NCBI GenBank assembly: GCA_050945155.1 | Contig: JBMNSK010000026.1 | Span: 1-18,900 of the forward strand | Source of the DNA: JBMNSK01 sp050945155 | GTDB lineage: Bacteria > Actinomycetota > Coriobacteriia > Coriobacteriales > Eggerthellaceae | Direction of reading: 5' to 3' | Length of the DNA: 18,900 bases | Shown here: positions 1 through 8,294 of the stretch, in pieces | Layout: every line of letters begins with the position of its first letter | Position numbering within the stretch: the stretch's first letter is position 1 | Translations under genes and position numbers: made by a program | The notes under the pieces: generated by a model | What the model was told of the DNA's origin: nothing | The model's input: only the letters and a program-made list of their open reading frames with translations | Database searches by the model: none

Positions 1-2
1 CA

Positions 3-512
3 AAGATTGACATTAAGGTAAAGGATGCCATTGGTCGTACCTGGCAGTGCTCAACCGTTCAGGTTGACTTCAACCTTCCTGAGCGTTTTGATTTGCGCTA
101 CCGCACCGACAACAATACCGAAGAGCGTCCCTGGATGTTACATCGTGCCATCTTTGGTTCCATCGAGCGCTTCTTGGGCATCTTGCTTGAGCACTATGCT
201 GGTGCCCTGCCGCTTTGGCTTGCCCCTGTCCAGGTCGCTGTTCTTCCTCTGGCAGACCGTCACTGTGAGGCGGCTTGTGCCTTTGGGGAGGAGATTACTG
301 CTGCAGGCGGCCGTGTTGATGTCTATGACGAAAACGAGCCAATGCGCGTCAAGATTGCCAAGGCACAGGCGCAAAAGATTCCTTATATGGTCATCATCGG
401 CGATAAGGAAGTGGAGTCGAACACCATTTCTGTTCGCGAGCGTCACGAAGGCGATATGGGTAGTTGGGATAAGCAAAAGCTCCTCGACATTATTGCTGAT
501 GCGGTGGTCTAG
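3..512 (+). CDS. thrS: Threonine--tRNA ligase, C-terminal part (5' end outside window)
   Basis: This is the last 169 residues of threonyl-tRNA synthetase, which charges tRNA-Thr in the cytoplasm. The reading frame is open from the left edge to a TAG at 510-512, so the catalytic core is mostly outside the window. Visible are the end of the class II catalytic domain (RPWMLHRAIFGSIERFLGIL, motif 3 region, followed by EHYAGALPLWLAP) and then the anticodon-binding domain, with the family-typical VIIGDKEVESNTISVRER stretch close to the C-terminus. There is no sign of truncation or frameshift at the 3' end. A promoter-like pair of hexamers starts only 13 bases after the stop, so the following regulator gene probably has its own promoter. 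The identification is secure because the order and wording of these motifs are specific to ThrRS. Confidence 0.96.
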   Translation, partial: KIDIKVKDAIGRTWQCSTVQVDFNLPERFDLRYRTDNNTEERPWMLHRAIFGSIERFLGILLEHYAGALPLWLAPVQVAVLPLADRHCEAACAFGEEITAAGGRVDVYDENEPMRVKIAKAQAQKIPYMVIIGDKEVESNTISVRERHEGDMGSWDKQKLLDIIADAVV

Positions 513-524
513 GTTATCGAATGA

Positions 525-554
525 TTGCAACGTATATTTGCTTAGTGCTATAAA
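525..554 (+). promoter_or_regulatory. Putative sigma-70-type promoter for the pucR-like gene
   Basis: TTGCAA at 525-530 and TATAAA at 549-554 are separated by 18 bases (4/6 and 5/6 matches to the consensus). Transcription would start near 561 and leave a leader of about 250 bases before the regulator gene at 810. It lies just after the thrS stop codon. Confidence 0.45.
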
Positions 555-651
555 CTAGTTAAAATCCCAGGTAATTATGAGGACTCTCTGCAAAGAGGAG
601 GCTTATTAATTAAACGGGGATTAGTATTGTAGCGCAAGACGATAAGGCAAT

Positions 652-701
652 CCCGGGGTTGTGTGTTTTAGCTTATTTTGGGCTATCAGCACAATCCTGG
701 G
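652..701 (+). promoter_or_regulatory. Leader hairpin between thrS and the pucR-like gene
   Basis: CCCGGGGTTGTG (652-663) pairs as RNA with CACAATCCTGGG (690-701): 12 pairs, two of them G-U. Inside, TAGC (669-672) can pair with GCTA (682-685). No T run follows, so it is a poor intrinsic terminator. It may be a leader structure or a processed 3' end of the thrS transcript. Upstream of it, a 10-codon reading frame (577-609) could be a leader peptide but lacks a good ribosome binding site. The rest of 513-809 shows nothing further I can identify. Confidence 0.4.
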
Positions 702-809
702 TGTTAGTCATACTTAAGGGCAACGGATTACACTAAAACCATCATGGCCAATATTCCAGTTTCGTGAATCCTGAAATCGTTATGTGACTAAAGTTGCAAG
801 GAGATACCG

Positions 810-2435
810 ATGACTACCGTCTCAAAACTTCTAGAATTACCTAAATTTCAAGGATCACGGTTGCTGGCTGGTACTGGTGGGCTTACCGGTCAGATTGTCG
901 ATATCTGCATTATGGAAGTTCCAGATATCGAGGATTATGTGAGACCGGGTGACTTTTTGTTAACAACTTTATATCCAATCTCGGCTCGCATGGACGAGCT
1001 GGAGGAGTTTATTGTGAGAATGAAAACACTCGGGCTCGTAGGTATCGCAATAAAGCTCAATCGATATGTTACAAAAATACCGGATACCTGCCTACAACGG
1101 GCTGATGAATTGTCCTTTCCCGTAGTATTGCTCCCTCCAGATGCTAATTTTTCCTTAATGATTAATGATTTTCTCAAAGAGAACCTTAGGAAAAAAAATA
1201 AAGAGCTTGAACATCGCAATCAAGTAAATGATATGGTCATGAAAATCCTGCTCCAAGGAGGTACTCCAGCCGCAATTGCTAAGACATTGGCTATTCAGAT
1301 TAAACACGACATCGTACTTTTTGATAGAACCTGTGAAGTTTTAGGATCATATTTATTGTCCAATGAGTGGAAACCTTCCGAAGAGGAAGTAATAAAAATT
1401 GCAAAAACTTTTGTGGCTCGTACAAAAAAGGTCAAACTTTCGAACGGCTATTGCATCTTGAACAGTGTTCAATTCGGGAAAAGGAGAATTGGCATCATTG
1501 CCATTTGCGCTCCTGAGGATTTTGAAATTACAGGATTGGATGCGGTAACGCTTCAACAATTTGCTATTGTGTTTCGAATATCAGTTCAATACAAGGAAAT
1601 GTCGGAAGATGAACAACGGAATCGTCGAAATTCCCTTGCCTTCGACTTGCTTAGTGGAAAAATAAGCAATCCAGATATTGCGCTTAACAAAGCTGCTACG
1701 CTCGGTTGGAAACTCGCATATCCTCTAACGATGTTAGTATGCAAACTGCCAGAGTCTGTGGTGGAGACTTCAAGTCATCAAGAAGTTGTTGTTGAACTTG
1801 GTAAACGTGTCAATAGAAAAGTTTTTGGATGTTCAGATGAGCATAAGGCTTTATGGGCAGTATATGGTACCTCAATTCTTATCTTATTGAGTGATATACC
1901 AGATGATGTCGTTCAAAAGTTGGTTAATGTCTTATCTGATGAACTTGCCGAGAATCAGAATTTGGATGTTTTTATCGCACGGTCTCGAAACATCGGACAG
2001 TTAGATAAAATTTCGTCTGCTTGGAGTGAGTGCGAATACACATTGAGACTTTCTCAGTCGTTGGGAAATACAGGGTGCGCAAGGTTTCAAGATTTAGGTG
2101 TCTTTCGCCTTATTTACGATACAAAAGACAAAGCCTCTCTTGAAGCTTTCTGTCGTGACACAATTGGCAAACTTATAGACTACGATGAGCGGCATGCATC
2201 AAACCTTCTTGAGACTGTAGAGGCTGTAGCTGATTCGGGCTATAACCTTAAGGCTGCTGCAGAAAAGCTTTTCGTACACTACAATACCATCAGATACCGC
2301 TATAAGCTTGCTCAGTCTCTTCTTGAGGCCGACTTTGAAAGGCCTGAGGAAATTCAGTCAGTGCAATTGGCGATTAAGGTCTATCGTGCCTTGCCAGCTT
2401 TTGCTCCTGAGGGCTTGTGGCGGCTGATGAGCTAG
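810..2435 (+). CDS. PucR-family transcriptional regulator
   Basis: A 541-residue cytoplasmic DNA-binding regulator. Residues 1 to about 125 match the PucR N-terminal ligand-sensing domain (opening TTVSKLLELP, then VPDIEDYVRPGDFLLTT and FPVVLLPPDA). The C-terminal helix-turn-helix of this family lies at about 465-525, with the core NLKAAAEKLFVHYNTIRYR starting at 479. The middle (about 150-440) fits the GGDEF-like CdaR/PucR linker region. The start is supported by AAGGAGAT at 797-804. The family was named for purine catabolism regulation in Bacillus subtilis; members commonly sit next to the purine, allantoin or amino-acid catabolic genes they control. Its place directly upstream of a carbamoyltransferase operon and two permeases suggests it activates them in response to the imported ureide or a product. 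The inducer is not known. Confidence 0.9.
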   Translation: MTTVSKLLELPKFQGSRLLAGTGGLTGQIVDICIMEVPDIEDYVRPGDFLLTTLYPISARMDELEEFIVRMKTLGLVGIAIKLNRYVTKIPDTCLQRADELSFPVVLLPPDANFSLMINDFLKENLRKKNKELEHRNQVNDMVMKILLQGGTPAAIAKTLAIQIKHDIVLFDRTCEVLGSYLLSNEWKPSEEEVIKIAKTFVARTKKVKLSNGYCILNSVQFGKRRIGIIAICAPEDFEITGLDAVTLQQFAIVFRISVQYKEMSEDEQRNRRNSLAFDLLSGKISNPDIALNKAATLGWKLAYPLTMLVCKLPESVVETSSHQEVVVELGKRVNRKVFGCSDEHKALWAVYGTSILILLSDIPDDVVQKLVNVLSDELAENQNLDVFIARSRNIGQLDKISSAWSECEYTLRLSQSLGNTGCARFQDLGVFRLIYDTKDKASLEAFCRDTIGKLIDYDERHASNLLETVEAVADSGYNLKAAAEKLFVHYNTIRYRYKLAQSLLEADFERPEEIQSVQLAIKVYRALPAFAPEGLWRLMS

Positions 2436-2511
2436 TCTCTTCGTCACTAATAACAAAAACAACCTCATTATATTGTAAATAAATGCCAGTTACCGCATTC
2501 TTATTGCTTCC

Positions 2512-2560
2512 TACAATACTGCCTAGACGACTAGCTGAATTAATAATTATCAATCTAGTC
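2512..2560 (+). promoter_or_regulatory. Putative promoter/operator region of the allFGH operon
   Basis: The 184-base gap 2436-2619 is AT-rich. It holds a -10-like TACAAT at 2512-2517 without a convincing -35, consistent with an activator-dependent promoter. An inverted repeat follows, GACTAG (2529-2534) and CTAGTC (2555-2560), with arms spaced 20 bases. It is a candidate site for the neighbouring PucR-like protein, but this is inferred from position only. Confidence 0.3.
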
Positions 2561-2619
2561 TAATTGCAGCGTCGAATTTTGTAACTTAAACCTTCATGAA
2601 TGTGTGGTAGGAGGTTCGT

Positions 2620-4209
2620 ATGACAGAGGTTGTATTATGTCGAGAGAACTCATATTACGACTCCATTACCCTTATGACTCTCTCTAACAAACTAAAGAAG
2701 ATGTCGGGTGTACAGGATGCCGTTGTGTCAATGGCGACCCCTATGAATAAAGAGCTCATTGAGAGCATTGGAATGCTCAACGATGAACTGGCAAGTGCTA
2801 GCTCCAATGATATGCTTATTGCCATCAGAGGAGACTCCGAAAAAGCATGTCAAGCGGCACTTGAAAGCATTGATACGCTCTTAAGGGAAAAAAAGAGCAG
2901 AGATGAGAGCCAGTCTAATCGTCCTTATAGAACGATATCTGAAGCTGATGATGCTTCTGGTTCATTTGGCATTGCTGTAGTATCAGTAGCAGGTCAATTT
3001 GCAGCACGCGAAGCTCAAAATGCACTAGATCGAGATATGCATGTAATGCTTTTTTCCGATAATGTTTCTGTAGAAGAAGAACTTTCACTTAAGCGCCTCG
3101 CGCATGAAAAAAATCTATTGGTTATGGGTCCAGATTGTGGGACAGCGATTCTTGATGGTATAGGTTTATGCTTTGCAAACAAAATGCGCCGGGGAAATAT
3201 CGGTTTGGTTGGAGCTTCGGGCACAGGTCTTCAGGAACTCTGTGCTTTGATTGATAGTCTTGGTGGGGGCATTACCCAGGTTATTGGGACAGGCGGCCGT
3301 GATTTATCAGCTGAGATTGGTGGCATCATGATGCTTGATGGAATTAATCTCCTTAATGCTGATGAAGAAACAAAGACAATCGTGGTTGTTTCCAAACCCC
3401 CAAGTACAGAAATAGCAGGCAAAATAATTAATCAAGTAAAGCATTGTTCAAAGCCAGTTGTAGTTTGCTTTATTGCACGAGAACCAGATAAACCTGATGG
3501 AAACCTTGTGTATGCGTCTAGTCTAGAAGATGCAGCATTTAAATCAATTGCGCTTTCGCAGGGAAAGGCAATTAATAAGAAAAAGGAAGCTTTATCGCGT
3601 TCTTACTTTCCGATTGACCAAGCCAAAGTATATGATGCTGCGTCGGGGCTTGATAAAAAGCAACACTACTTGCGTGGTTTGTTCTGTGGAGGCACATTAG
3701 CTGCGGAAGCACAGTATGAGGCATCAAAAGTGCTTCCATGCGTGCGAAGCAATGTAGCAAAGAATCCTGAGTTCAAACTTGATAATCCTTTCGAAAGCGA
3801 GGGGAATTGCATTATCGATATGGGGGATGATCTTTTTACTGAAGGAAGACCCCATCCAATGATTAGCCCGGATCTGCGTTGCAATCGAATAATTCAAGAA
3901 GCCTTAGATCCTGAATGCGCAGTTATTCTTCTTGATTTTGAAATAGGGTTTGGCTCTAACGCCGACCCTGCATCGATTGCTCTTGGGGCTATTACGGAGA
4001 GTCGCAGACTACGTGAGGCCTCTACGGATGCGAAGGGCGAAGTGGTATTTGTTGGTTATGTGCAGGGAACGAAGGCTGACTACCAGGGACTCCATAAACA
4101 ACGGCGTTTGTTAGAAGAAGCTGGTGTGTTGGTAGCCAATAGTAACTTACACGCTGTATTGATAGCACTCGAAATTATGAAGTTCAAGGAAGGTGGGCTA
4201 GATGTCTAA
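2620..4209 (+). CDS. allF: FdrA/AllF-like oxamate carbamoyltransferase subunit
   Basis: A 529-residue FdrA-family protein. The fold resembles the succinyl-CoA synthetase alpha/ligase family: a CoA-binding-like Rossmann part at about 115-240 (VVSVAGQFAAREAQ, GPDCGTAI at 170-177, GLVGASGTGLQEL at 195-207, GTGGRDLS at 223-230) and a ligase-like C-terminal half with EGRPHPMISPDLR (408-420), EIGFGSNADP (441-450) and GTKADYQGLHKQ (483-494). In Escherichia coli the homologue FdrA, renamed AllF, works with AllG and AllH as oxamate carbamoyltransferase, which splits oxalurate with phosphate into oxamate and carbamoyl phosphate in anaerobic allantoin use. Here the same three genes lie in the same order. 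The start has a strong AGGAGG at 2609-2614. The gene overlaps allG by 8 bases. The exact acceptor or substrate may differ from E. coli because the rest of the allantoin pathway is absent from the window. Confidence 0.88.
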   Translation: MTEVVLCRENSYYDSITLMTLSNKLKKMSGVQDAVVSMATPMNKELIESIGMLNDELASASSNDMLIAIRGDSEKACQAALESIDTLLREKKSRDESQSNRPYRTISEADDASGSFGIAVVSVAGQFAAREAQNALDRDMHVMLFSDNVSVEEELSLKRLAHEKNLLVMGPDCGTAILDGIGLCFANKMRRGNIGLVGASGTGLQELCALIDSLGGGITQVIGTGGRDLSAEIGGIMMLDGINLLNADEETKTIVVVSKPPSTEIAGKIINQVKHCSKPVVVCFIAREPDKPDGNLVYASSLEDAAFKSIALSQGKAINKKKEALSRSYFPIDQAKVYDAASGLDKKQHYLRGLFCGGTLAAEAQYEASKVLPCVRSNVAKNPEFKLDNPFESEGNCIIDMGDDLFTEGRPHPMISPDLRCNRIIQEALDPECAVILLDFEIGFGSNADPASIALGAITESRRLREASTDAKGEVVFVGYVQGTKADYQGLHKQRRLLEEAGVLVANSNLHAVLIALEIMKFKEGGLDV

Positions 4210-5602
4210 CTTACTTGCAAATCCTAAAATTATCAATATAGGTACTCCATTATTTGAGACCGAACTTAAAAAACAAGGAGTTTCGGTTGTTCAGGTGGAT
4301 TGGAGGCCTCCAGCAGGCGGCGATGTAGCAGCTGCGAAGTTAAATGATGTATTAATGAAGCAATCTGATATCGATGCAGCAAACAAGATAGCCCTGAGTC
4401 GTATTAATAGCGCACAACCGGTGCTTGTTGATATGGAACTTGCAATCAATGCAGTGCCAGGTATGCACTCTCATATGATCCTGCATGCAGGACCACCTAT
4501 TGAATATGAATGTATGTGTGGGCCTATGCAAGGCGCTGTGCAAGGAGCCCTTATTTACGAAGGACTAGCTAGCAGCGTAGAAAATGCTCATGCACTCGCA
4601 TCATCGGGTGCAATAGAGTTCAGACCCTGTAATGAAATGGGGTGCGTGGGACCGATGGCTGGGATTATCTCTCCACATATGCCGGTTCATGTTGTTGAGA
4701 ATAAGACATTTGGCAATTGCAGTTATGCAACGGTTAATGAAGGTCTTGGGAAAGTGCTGCGTTTTGGTGCTAATAGTTCAGAAGTTATAAATCGGCTCTG
4801 CTTCATACGAGACACATTTTTTCCGGTCATGCGCAGAGTAATCAGGGATTGTGGTGGGATTAACCTGAAAAACCTTACAGCGCAAGGTCTTACTATGGGC
4901 GATGAATGCCATAATCGAAATAAGGCGACTACCTCAATTTTGTTGCGAGATATTCTGCCAACACTTTTAAAACAAGATAGTTATAGTAGGGATGTGCTTG
5001 AGGTTATCAGGTTTATTGGAGGTAATGAACATTATTTCTTAAATCTGTCGATGGCGGCTTGTAAGGCTACGCTTGACGCTGTTGATGGCATTAAACATTC
5101 AACTATTGTTACGACGATGGCTCGCAATGGAGTTGGCTTCGGAATCCGAGTAAGTGGAGTACCTGAAAATCAATGGTTTGTGGCACCAGCAAATATGGTC
5201 GAGGGTCTTTTCTTTCCGGGTTTTACCAATCAAGATGCGGCACGTGATCTTGGGGATAGTTGTATTACTGAGACATGTGGTGTTGGAGGCTTTGCTATGG
5301 CTGCAAGTCCTGCGATAGTACAGTTTGTGGGCGGTACGGTACATGATGCAATTGAGTACAGCCGTGAAATGTATGAAATCACCGAAGGAGAAAGTTCTGC
5401 ATACCTCCTTCCTATGCTCAATTTTGGTGGGAGCGCAACAGGTATTGACGTGCGAAAAGTTATTGCAACAGGCATACTACCAGTTATTAACACGGGCATT
5501 GCGCATAAAGACGCCGGTGTTGGTCAGATTGGCGCTGGAATTGTACATCCTCCAATGGAATGTTTCACGCAAGCCGTAAAATATATGGCAGCTACATGGT
5601 GA
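4202..5602 (+). CDS. allG: YlbE/AllG-like (DUF1116) oxamate carbamoyltransferase subunit
   Basis: A 466-residue DUF1116 protein, the family of E. coli YlbE/AllG, a subunit of oxamate carbamoyltransferase. Family-typical blocks are present: HAGPPIEYECMCGPMQGA at 95-112, RPCNEMGCVGPMAG at 141-154, TMGDECHNRN at 231-240, TMARNGVGFGIRVSG at 305-319 and ETCGVGGFAMA at 357-367. The many conserved Cys, His and Asp/Glu residues in these blocks suggest that active-site or metal-binding residues sit in this subunit; that is inference. The ATG at 4202 lies inside the end of allF (8-base overlap) with GGAAGGTGGG upstream, so the two are translationally coupled. No signal peptide or membrane segment is visible. 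No defect is seen. Family assignment is confident; the native substrate is less so. Confidence 0.88.
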   Translation: MSNLLANPKIINIGTPLFETELKKQGVSVVQVDWRPPAGGDVAAAKLNDVLMKQSDIDAANKIALSRINSAQPVLVDMELAINAVPGMHSHMILHAGPPIEYECMCGPMQGAVQGALIYEGLASSVENAHALASSGAIEFRPCNEMGCVGPMAGIISPHMPVHVVENKTFGNCSYATVNEGLGKVLRFGANSSEVINRLCFIRDTFFPVMRRVIRDCGGINLKNLTAQGLTMGDECHNRNKATTSILLRDILPTLLKQDSYSRDVLEVIRFIGGNEHYFLNLSMAACKATLDAVDGIKHSTIVTTMARNGVGFGIRVSGVPENQWFVAPANMVEGLFFPGFTNQDAARDLGDSCITETCGVGGFAMAASPAIVQFVGGTVHDAIEYSREMYEITEGESSAYLLPMLNFGGSATGIDVRKVIATGILPVINTGIAHKDAGVGQIGAGIVHPPMECFTQAVKYMAATW

Positions 5603-6516
5603 GTAAAAAGGTGTTAACTGTTCAAGCGACACACGTCGATGATTTATTTCTTGAAATTTTCTCGGAAGTCAAGCCTATAGAGCTTGTGAGTGTGTATGCT
5701 CATACGGCAAACTTACGTTGTGGTCAAAGTATTTATTCAATTGTAAGTCGCGACAATTACGATGCTCCAGCGACAGCCTGCGTGGGTGATGGACGTTTGT
5801 TTGCCAGCCTATTAGACCTAGTCGGTACCCGGGTCTCAAGAATAGGAGCGCCAACGCTTGTTTTTAAAAATGGAGACCGCCTCAAATTTGATTGTGCAGT
5901 TATAACAAATTCGAGTTTGCCACTATTGTGTGGAAACATTGAGAACTGTGCTAGTTCTCTGCGGGTATATAGCGATACTATTTCGAGTTTTCCCTCGTGC
6001 CCCAGTGCGCTGGCTTCTTGGGTAGCTAACCGTCCACATTTGTCAGAGATTGGATGCGGTGATATCGAACTCATTGACCGGTGCCATAGATTCATTAATG
6101 CTTTTAGCAACAACACTTCATTAGATAGTCTGCCTCCAGAAGAGGTTGTGGAGAAACTGATTGGCGCGGGCGTTGGATTAACACCCGCAGGAGACGACTT
6201 TCTTTGTGGATCCATTAGTTTTCTCATGTCTTTTGATGATTATTTGAGTAAATCTTGGGCATCATTTATAGCTCAATATCTATCCGAAGAGATGCTCCAG
6301 AGCAAAACAACCATGGTGAGTGCATCTATGCTTTGGCACGCATCTCAGGGACGTTTAGCAGCACCATATCGCCGCTTTCTAAGTGCGTTGATAGAACATT
6401 CCGAGGCTTTGCGCGATTGCGTTTATGAGATTTACCACATTGGATATTCATCCGGTCTTGACTTTTCAGCGGGCGCCGTATGCATGCTGAAGCGCTATCT
6501 GTCTATATGTGAGTGA
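5596..6516 (+). CDS. allH: YlbF/AllH-like (DUF2877) oxamate carbamoyltransferase subunit
   Basis: A 306-residue DUF2877 protein, the family of E. coli YlbF/AllH. The signature GAGVGLTPAGDDFLCG is at 190-205 and a second family block, IGYSSGLDFSAG, at 282-293. The first ~110 residues (Val-rich strands, then VITNSSLPLLCG at 102-113) also fit the family. I place the start at ATG 5596, which overlaps the allG stop (TGA at 5600-5602). No good Shine-Dalgarno precedes it, which suggests reinitiation after allG. An in-frame ATG at 5560 would add 12 residues and overlap allG by 43 bases; I consider it less likely. With allF and allG it completes the three-subunit set known to be needed for oxamate carbamoyltransferase in E. 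coli. The operon appears to stop here or read through into the permease gene 190 bases on. Confidence 0.87.
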   Translation: MVSKKVLTVQATHVDDLFLEIFSEVKPIELVSVYAHTANLRCGQSIYSIVSRDNYDAPATACVGDGRLFASLLDLVGTRVSRIGAPTLVFKNGDRLKFDCAVITNSSLPLLCGNIENCASSLRVYSDTISSFPSCPSALASWVANRPHLSEIGCGDIELIDRCHRFINAFSNNTSLDSLPPEEVVEKLIGAGVGLTPAGDDFLCGSISFLMSFDDYLSKSWASFIAQYLSEEMLQSKTTMVSASMLWHASQGRLAAPYRRFLSALIEHSEALRDCVYEIYHIGYSSGLDFSAGAVCMLKRYLSICE

Positions 6517-6640
6517 ATATCACAATATAACAATAATCTATACAAAAATATGTAATATCTAGCTAGTTAATACTTTTAGGCTAACTGATAACTTCTTAAT
6601 ACATACATCGGCACATTATCGGTTTTCAATGAGCAGGTAA

Positions 6641-6684
6641 CTTGGTTTTTCTTACATAGTTTTGCGTAAGGAAACCAAAGTTTT
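6641..6684 (+). terminator. Hairpin with short T run between allH and the first permease gene
   Basis: CTTGGTTTTTCTTAC (6641-6655) can fold back on GTAAGGAAACCAAAG (6666-6680), giving about 14 pairs with two single-base bulges and one G-U pair, followed by TTTT at 6681-6684. It may end the allFGH transcript, or act as an attenuator in the leader of the permease operon. The remaining bases of the gap (6517-6640) are AT-rich with a CTAGCTAG palindrome near 6562; no clear promoter is seen. Confidence 0.5.
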
Positions 6685-6707
6685 AACCTAGAGAGTGTGG
6701 GTGTCAG

Positions 6708-8249
6708 ATGGAAGGTATTAAGTTATTTCAGCGGTCAGAAATTGATGGTTTTTTTGGTTTATTTACAAATAACCTCACAAACATTCTTGTGTTAACAGGG
6801 CTACTTGTCAGTTCTGTTCAAATGCCAGTTGATGTCGTGTTCGGTCGAATTCTGCCAGCAACTGGTTTCGCTGTTTTCTTGGCATCGATAGGTTATACCT
6901 ATCTTGGCTGGCGGCTTATCAACAAAGAAAAAAGATGTGATGTTACTGCACTACCTGCAGGCATCAGCGTTCCTCATATGTTTCTTATCATCTTTATGAT
7001 TGTTTTGCCGGTCAAGATGGCAACAGGAGATCCTATTGTTGCTTGGTATGCAGGAATTGCGTGGTGCTTTATAGAAGGCATTGTTGCTTTATGCGGTATT
7101 GCTGTCGGCCCTTGGATCCGTAAACATGTTCCACGTGCTGCATTGCTTGGGTCACTAGCGGGAGTTTCTATAACAGCAATTATGGCAAACAGTGCACTTC
7201 AGAGCTGGGAGGTACCCTATATTGCATTTGTAACTTTTGGGGTTATTCTTCTTGGATTTGTTGCAAAATGTCGCATGCCTTTCAATATGCCAGCGGGACT
7301 CGTTGCCATAATATTAGGAATCATTATTGGTTGGGCTACTGGGTATATGTCTACCGCAGATTTACTTGCCTCGGTTGAGCAAGTGGGCGTACATATGCCT
7401 ATAGCAATGCCAGTTGCTATCGTTCAAGGCATGTCTGCTGCGGCTCCTTATCTAATTACCGCTATACCTTTAGGTATTTACAATTTTATGGAGTCCATTG
7501 ACAACGTTGAAAGCGCTAGCGCTGCTGGTGATGCCCACAATACTCGACAAATTTTACTATTCGATGGCATGTCTACGGTTATCGGTAGCATGTTCGGTGG
7601 CATCATACCAATTGCGGTATATATTGGCCATCCTGGTTGGAAGAGCGTAGGCGCTCGAACCGGTTACAGTTGGCTGGTTGGCGTAAGCGTTTTAGTTCTA
7701 TCCGTTTTTGGTATTGCTTCGATATTAATTAGCGTAATTCCACTTGTCGCTATTCTCCCCATTCTTATTTACATTGGCATAATCATTGGCAGTCAAGCAT
7801 TTGAGCATGTTCCTAAATCGCATTTTCCTGCCGTTATCCTAGCTATTTTGCCTTGGCTTGGAGATTGGGGACAAACGCTCATTGAAAACACTGTGACTGC
7901 ATGCGGTGTAGCTACTCCTTCTGTAGACGCTTTCAACAATGCAGGCATTCATTGGCTAGGTTTTGATGCCCTTGGCAGTGGGGCAATACTTATCGGCATT
8001 ATTTGGGCATCAATTCTTATTTTCATGATGGAAAAGAATGAGAAAGGGATATGCATAGCCAGTGGGATAGGAGCCATACTCGCGTTTTTTGGCATTATCC
8101 ATGCTCAAACGGTTGGCGTCTGTATGGCACCGGGAGCATGCATAGGTTATATAGGCCTGGCCGTACTGAGTATTGTCGTTTTGCGCTACAACAGATATTC
8201 AGCCAAAAAGGGGGAAGTCAACAATACTCTCAAAGAAAAGGCTAACTAG
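6708..8249 (+). CDS. NCS2-like xanthine/uracil-type permease, paralogue 1
   Basis: A 513-residue polytopic membrane protein with about 12-14 hydrophobic segments and no cleavable signal peptide. It belongs to the xanthine/uracil/vitamin C permease group (NCS2-like). Family-style features are GFFGLFTNNLTN near the N-terminus (14-25), FGRILPATG (45-53), CDVTALPAGISVPH (77-90), VPRAALLGSLAG after the fourth or fifth segment, and the substrate-region motif IPLGIYNFMESIDNVES around 253-269, the counterpart of the acidic TM8 motif of NCS2 carriers. It probably imports the ureide or nucleobase-like compound used by the island, by proton symport as is usual in the family. The ribosome binding site is weak (GAGAGTGTGGG at 6691-6701). 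It is clearly paralogous to the permease at 8972-10603. The substrate cannot be read from sequence. Confidence 0.82.
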   Translation: MEGIKLFQRSEIDGFFGLFTNNLTNILVLTGLLVSSVQMPVDVVFGRILPATGFAVFLASIGYTYLGWRLINKEKRCDVTALPAGISVPHMFLIIFMIVLPVKMATGDPIVAWYAGIAWCFIEGIVALCGIAVGPWIRKHVPRAALLGSLAGVSITAIMANSALQSWEVPYIAFVTFGVILLGFVAKCRMPFNMPAGLVAIILGIIIGWATGYMSTADLLASVEQVGVHMPIAMPVAIVQGMSAAAPYLITAIPLGIYNFMESIDNVESASAAGDAHNTRQILLFDGMSTVIGSMFGGIIPIAVYIGHPGWKSVGARTGYSWLVGVSVLVLSVFGIASILISVIPLVAILPILIYIGIIIGSQAFEHVPKSHFPAVILAILPWLGDWGQTLIENTVTACGVATPSVDAFNNAGIHWLGFDALGSGAILIGIIWASILIFMMEKNEKGICIASGIGAILAFFGIIHAQTVGVCMAPGACIGYIGLAVLSIVVLRYNRYSAKKGEVNNTLKEKAN

Positions 8250-8294
8250 CAATTAGGTTTTGTGACAAGAAGACATAGTACAAGGAGGTTAGAA

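Noticed and set aside
25..558. Long open frame overlapping the thrS tail
   Set aside because: It is out of frame with the clear ThrRS C-terminus and its protein is low-complexity Ser/Leu/Arg-rich, typical of an antisense or shifted shadow.
5757..6227. Minus-strand 156-residue frame inside allH
   Set aside because: Fully antisense to a gene with clear DUF2877 motifs; no family features of its own.
8262..8294. Upstream ATG for the amidohydrolase
   Set aside because: It adds 11 residues (MTRRHSTRRLE) and lacks a ribosome binding site, while AAGGAGG sits seven bases before the ATG at 8295.
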